A DNA stretch of 64,000 nt, from positions 124,001-188,000 of the forward strand of contig NZ_BMTN01000003.1 of the NCBI RefSeq assembly GCF_014649695.1, read 5' to 3'. Position numbers and translations under genes: made by a program. Positions 61,596 through 64,000 of this stretch are shown piece after piece. How positions within the stretch are numbered: position 1 is the first letter of the stretch; each line of letters begins with the position of its first letter. Under the pieces are notes generated by a model. The model saw nothing but the letters and a program-made list of their open reading frames with translations, was not told the DNA's origin and did no database searches. This DNA comes from Streptomyces kurssanovii (GTDB lineage: Bacteria; Actinomycetota; Actinomycetes; Streptomycetales; Streptomycetaceae).

Positions 61596-62981
61596 CTACG
61601 CGCTCGGTACGCCCGACTCGTACAGGGTGTGCGCCGCGCGGAGCACCACCGCGTCCGCGTGGCGGGGACCGACGAGTTGGACGCCGATCGGCAGGCCCGC
61701 CCCGTCCGTGCCGCACGGCACCGACGCCGCGGGCTGCTGCGTCAGGTTGAAGGGATACGTGAACGGGGTCCACCCCGTCCAGCGGTGGTGCGGTGAGCCC
61801 GCGGGGACCTCCGCGCCCGCCTCGAACGCCGTGATCGGCAGCGTCGGTGTGACCAGCAGGTCGTACGACGTGTGGAAGCGGCCCATCCGCCGGCCCAGCG
61901 CCATCCGCGTGTCGACCGCCGCCAGATAGTCGAGGGCGCTGTACTCCGCCCCGGCCGCGACGATCTCCCGGAGGCCGGGGTCGAGCAGCTCGCGCTGCTT
62001 CGTGCCGAGGTGCTGCACCAGCCGCGCCGCGCCGCTGAACCACAGGGTGTGGAAGGCCTCGAGGGGGTCGGTGAAGTCGGGGTCGGTCTCCTCGACGTAC
62101 GCCCCGGCCTCCGCCAGCGCGCCCACGGCCCGCCGTACCGCCGCGGCGACGGCGGGCCGTACCGCGACCTGGCCGCCGAGCGACGGCGAGTACGCGATCC
62201 GCAGGCCTTTGACGCCCTCGGCGAGGCCCGCGGCCACCGAGGACGAGGGGCCCAGGTGGGACCAGTCGCGCCAGTCCTCGCCGGTGATCACGTCGAGCAT
62301 CAGTGCCGCGTCCGCGGCGTCCCGTGTCAGCGGCCCGACGTGGGCCAGCGTCCCGAAGGGGCTCGACGGATACATCGGCACCCGCCCGTACGTCGGTTTG
62401 AGCCCGAAGACACCACAGAAGGACGCCGGGATACGGACCGAGCCGCCGCCGTCCGTGCCGAGCGACAGCGCGCCCGCGCCCAGCGCGACGGCCGCCGCGC
62501 TCCCGCCGCTGGAGCCGCCCGCGGTGCGCGACGGGTCCAGCGGGTTGCGGGTCACCCCGTGCCTGGGTGAGTCGGTGACGCCCTTCCAGCCGAACTCGGG
62601 GGTCGTCGTCTTGCCGAGGAACACCGCGTTGTGGGCGCGCAGCCGGGCGACCGACGGCGCGTCCTCGTCCCACGAGCCGTCGCTGCCGATGGTCCACGAG
62701 CCGCGCAGCGTGGGACCGCCGCGCTGCAGCAGGATGTCCTTCACTGTGACGGGCACCCCGTCCAGCAGGCCCTCCGGCTCCCCGTGGTGCCATCGCCGCG
62801 CCGACGCCTCCGCCTGGGCCATGGCCTCCTCCGCGTCGACCCGGACGAAGGCGTTGACCTGCGGTTCCGTCTCCTCGATCCGTTCCAGTGCCGCGCGGGT
62901 CGCCTCGACGGGGGAGAAGTCGCCCTTTCGGTAGCCGGCCAGCAGTCGACGTGCGGTGAGGTCAGTCAGGCGAGTCGTCAT
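61596..62981 (-). CDS. amidase (amidase signature family)
   Basis: This 461-residue amidase has the Ser-Ser-Lys triad elements: VTVKDILLQRGG (Lys), GGSSGGSAAAVALGAGALSLGTDGGGSVRIPASFCG (both Ser) and the following GLKPTYGRVP. The C-terminal region (FHTSYDLLVTPTLPITAFEAG) fits the family. It overlaps the dehydrogenase gene by 20 nt and is translationally coupled to it. Hydrolyses an amide, perhaps of the imported compound. Confidence 0.9.
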   Translation of the reverse strand: MTTRLTDLTARRLLAGYRKGDFSPVEATRAALERIEETEPQVNAFVRVDAEEAMAQAEASARRWHHGEPEGLLDGVPVTVKDILLQRGGPTLRGSWTIGSDGSWDEDAPSVARLRAHNAVFLGKTTTPEFGWKGVTDSPRHGVTRNPLDPSRTAGGSSGGSAAAVALGAGALSLGTDGGGSVRIPASFCGVFGLKPTYGRVPMYPSSPFGTLAHVGPLTRDAADAALMLDVITGEDWRDWSHLGPSSSVAAGLAEGVKGLRIAYSPSLGGQVAVRPAVAAAVRRAVGALAEAGAYVEETDPDFTDPLEAFHTLWFSGAARLVQHLGTKQRELLDPGLREIVAAGAEYSALDYLAAVDTRMALGRRMGRFHTSYDLLVTPTLPITAFEAGAEVPAGSPHHRWTGWTPFTYPFNLTQQPAASVPCGTDGAGLPIGVQLVGPRHADAVVLRAAHTLYESGVPSA

Positions 62982-63924
62982 GCATGGGGACGTACCCACG
63001 TTTCTTGTCCACCACGTTCGGAAGGGGCTTTCCGGCGGACCACAGCTCGTACATGTCGACGAACTGTTCCCCGAGCCGGTCGCGCCAGCCGACCGTGTCT
63101 CCGCTCATGTGCGGCGAGACGATCAGGCCCGGCGCGTCCCACAGCGGGCTGTCGGGCAGGAGCGGCTCCTGCTCGAAGACGTCGAGGGCGGCTCCGGCGA
63201 TCCACCGTTTGTCGAGCGCGGCGACCAGGTCGCTCTCGACCACGAGCGGCCCGCGTCCGACGTTCACGAACCGGGCGGAGGGCTGCATCAGGTCGAAGCG
63301 CCGGGCGTCGAACATGCCCCGGGTGTCGTCGGTGAGCGGCGCCGCGCACACCACCCAGTCCGCGCGGGCCAGCAGCGGATCGAGGTCGCGGACGCCGTGG
63401 ATGCCGTCGCGGGGCGTCCGGCCGACCACGGCGGTGCGGATCCCGAGCGCCCTCAGCGTGCGGGAGATCGCCCGGCCGATCGGTCCCGCGCCGACCACCG
63501 CGGCCCGCGTGCCGGCCACCGACAGGCCCTCGCGGTGGCGCCAGTGCCGCTGCCGCTGGAGGTCGAGGGTGCCGGGCAGGTCCTTGGCCATGGCCAGGAC
63601 CAGGGCGGCCACGTATTCGGCGATGGGCACCTCGAAGATCCCGCGGGCGTTGGTCACCACGGTGTCGGATTCGGCCAGTTCCGGGCAGAGCAGCCGGTCC
63701 ACGCCGGCGCTCGGGGTGTGCACCCAGCGCGGCCGCGGGCCGTCGCCCGGCCAGGCCCTGCGGACCGCGTCGGAAGTGAAGTCCCACACCAACAAGGCGT
63801 CGGCGGAAGGAAGTTGGTCGGCGAGAGTGTCCTCGTCCGCGTAGGCCACACGGACCTTTCCGGTCAGCCGTCCGAGCCGCGGCAGGGGATCGGCGGCCAG
63901 TACGAGAAGTTTCGGTTCGGACAT
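62962..63924 (-). CDS. D-2-hydroxyacid dehydrogenase
   Basis: This 320-residue NAD-dependent enzyme has the Rossmann motif VVGAGPIGRAISRTL, VGRGPLVVESDLVAAL with the catalytic Arg region, EQEPLLPDSPLWDAPGLIVSPHMSGD (Glu and His). It ends with a 20-nt overlap with the amidase gene, so the two are co-transcribed. Reduces a 2-oxo acid or oxidises a 2-hydroxy acid. GAGGGAG lies well upstream of its ATG. Confidence 0.9.
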   Translation of the reverse strand: MSEPKLLVLAADPLPRLGRLTGKVRVAYADEDTLADQLPSADALLVWDFTSDAVRRAWPGDGPRPRWVHTPSAGVDRLLCPELAESDTVVTNARGIFEVPIAEYVAALVLAMAKDLPGTLDLQRQRHWRHREGLSVAGTRAAVVGAGPIGRAISRTLRALGIRTAVVGRTPRDGIHGVRDLDPLLARADWVVCAAPLTDDTRGMFDARRFDLMQPSARFVNVGRGPLVVESDLVAALDKRWIAGAALDVFEQEPLLPDSPLWDAPGLIVSPHMSGDTVGWRDRLGEQFVDMYELWSAGKPLPNVVDKKRGYVPMHDDSPD

Positions 63925-64000
63925 CGGGCGGAAACCGCTCCCTCACGTCTGACATGTACGGATTGACCACGCTCGCACCCGAACCTACCGTCGTCAACAA

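Overview
The window is chromosomal DNA from a Streptomyces-like actinomycete. It is very GC-rich with G/C-biased third codon positions, uses GTG starts, has Shine-Dalgarno-led genes with 4-nt ATGA overlaps, tRNA genes without encoded CCA, DasR-type dre operators, and Streptomyces hallmark loci (nagE2/nagE1/nagF and cslA-glxA-GH6). The gene order looks collinear, from memory, with the S. coelicolor core region running from cysM/nagE2 down to glxA/cslA, so most of the window is ordinary core chromosome interrupted by small accessory patches.

Layout. 0-6.7 kb: the end of cysM, an MBL hydrolase, the N-acetylglucosamine PTS (nagE2, nagE1, nagF) under DasR-type operators, then rph, a lipoprotein and rdgB. 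6.7-8.2 kb: tRNA-Leu and a tandem pair of paralogous HNH proteins. 8.3-14.4 kb: an MHS-type MFS transporter, a Bcp peroxiredoxin, a DUF3618 protein, a GroES-like protein, a guanidinium exporter behind a guanidine-III riboswitch, and a bifunctional PBP. 14.5-17.9 kb: an ABC-2 exporter operon and a DUF1707 protein. 18-27 kb: assorted secreted and membrane proteins (SGNH hydrolase, DUF445, CHRD, repeat lipoprotein, a membrane-anchored PemK/MazF-like protein, DUF89, GNAT).

27.3-31.7 kb is an accessory patch. It holds a GNAT gene with an internal stop, a frameshifted NsdA-like TPR regulator, an anti-sigma-type ATPase and, in less GC-biased DNA, a MrcB-N plus PD-(D/E)XK nuclease that looks like a stand-alone restriction/defence protein. 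31.7-46.8 kb holds a phosphodiester glycosidase, a SEC-C protein, two sortases (class E and class F) with an LATTG-anchored substrate, an orphan sugar-binding lipoprotein, a YidC paralogue, small sugar/acid metabolism genes with a ROK regulator, and a decayed FAD-oxidoreductase relic.

46.9-56.2 kb is the hyphal-tip glycan locus: a GH6 lipoprotein, the GlxA radical copper oxidase, the CslA synthase, a peptidoglycan hydrolase, an SPFH protein and an AA10 LPMO with its own dre-type site. Two identical tRNA-Lys genes flank 4.3 kb of it. 57-64 kb: an IclR regulator, a polar amino acid/ectoine-type ABC importer (SBP, two permeases, ATPase), a divergent DUF3830 gene, an amidase and a D-2-hydroxyacid dehydrogenase, which together look like a catabolic module. 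A shared theme is DasR: dre-like operators sit in front of both the GlcNAc transporters and the chitin/cellulose-active LPMO.
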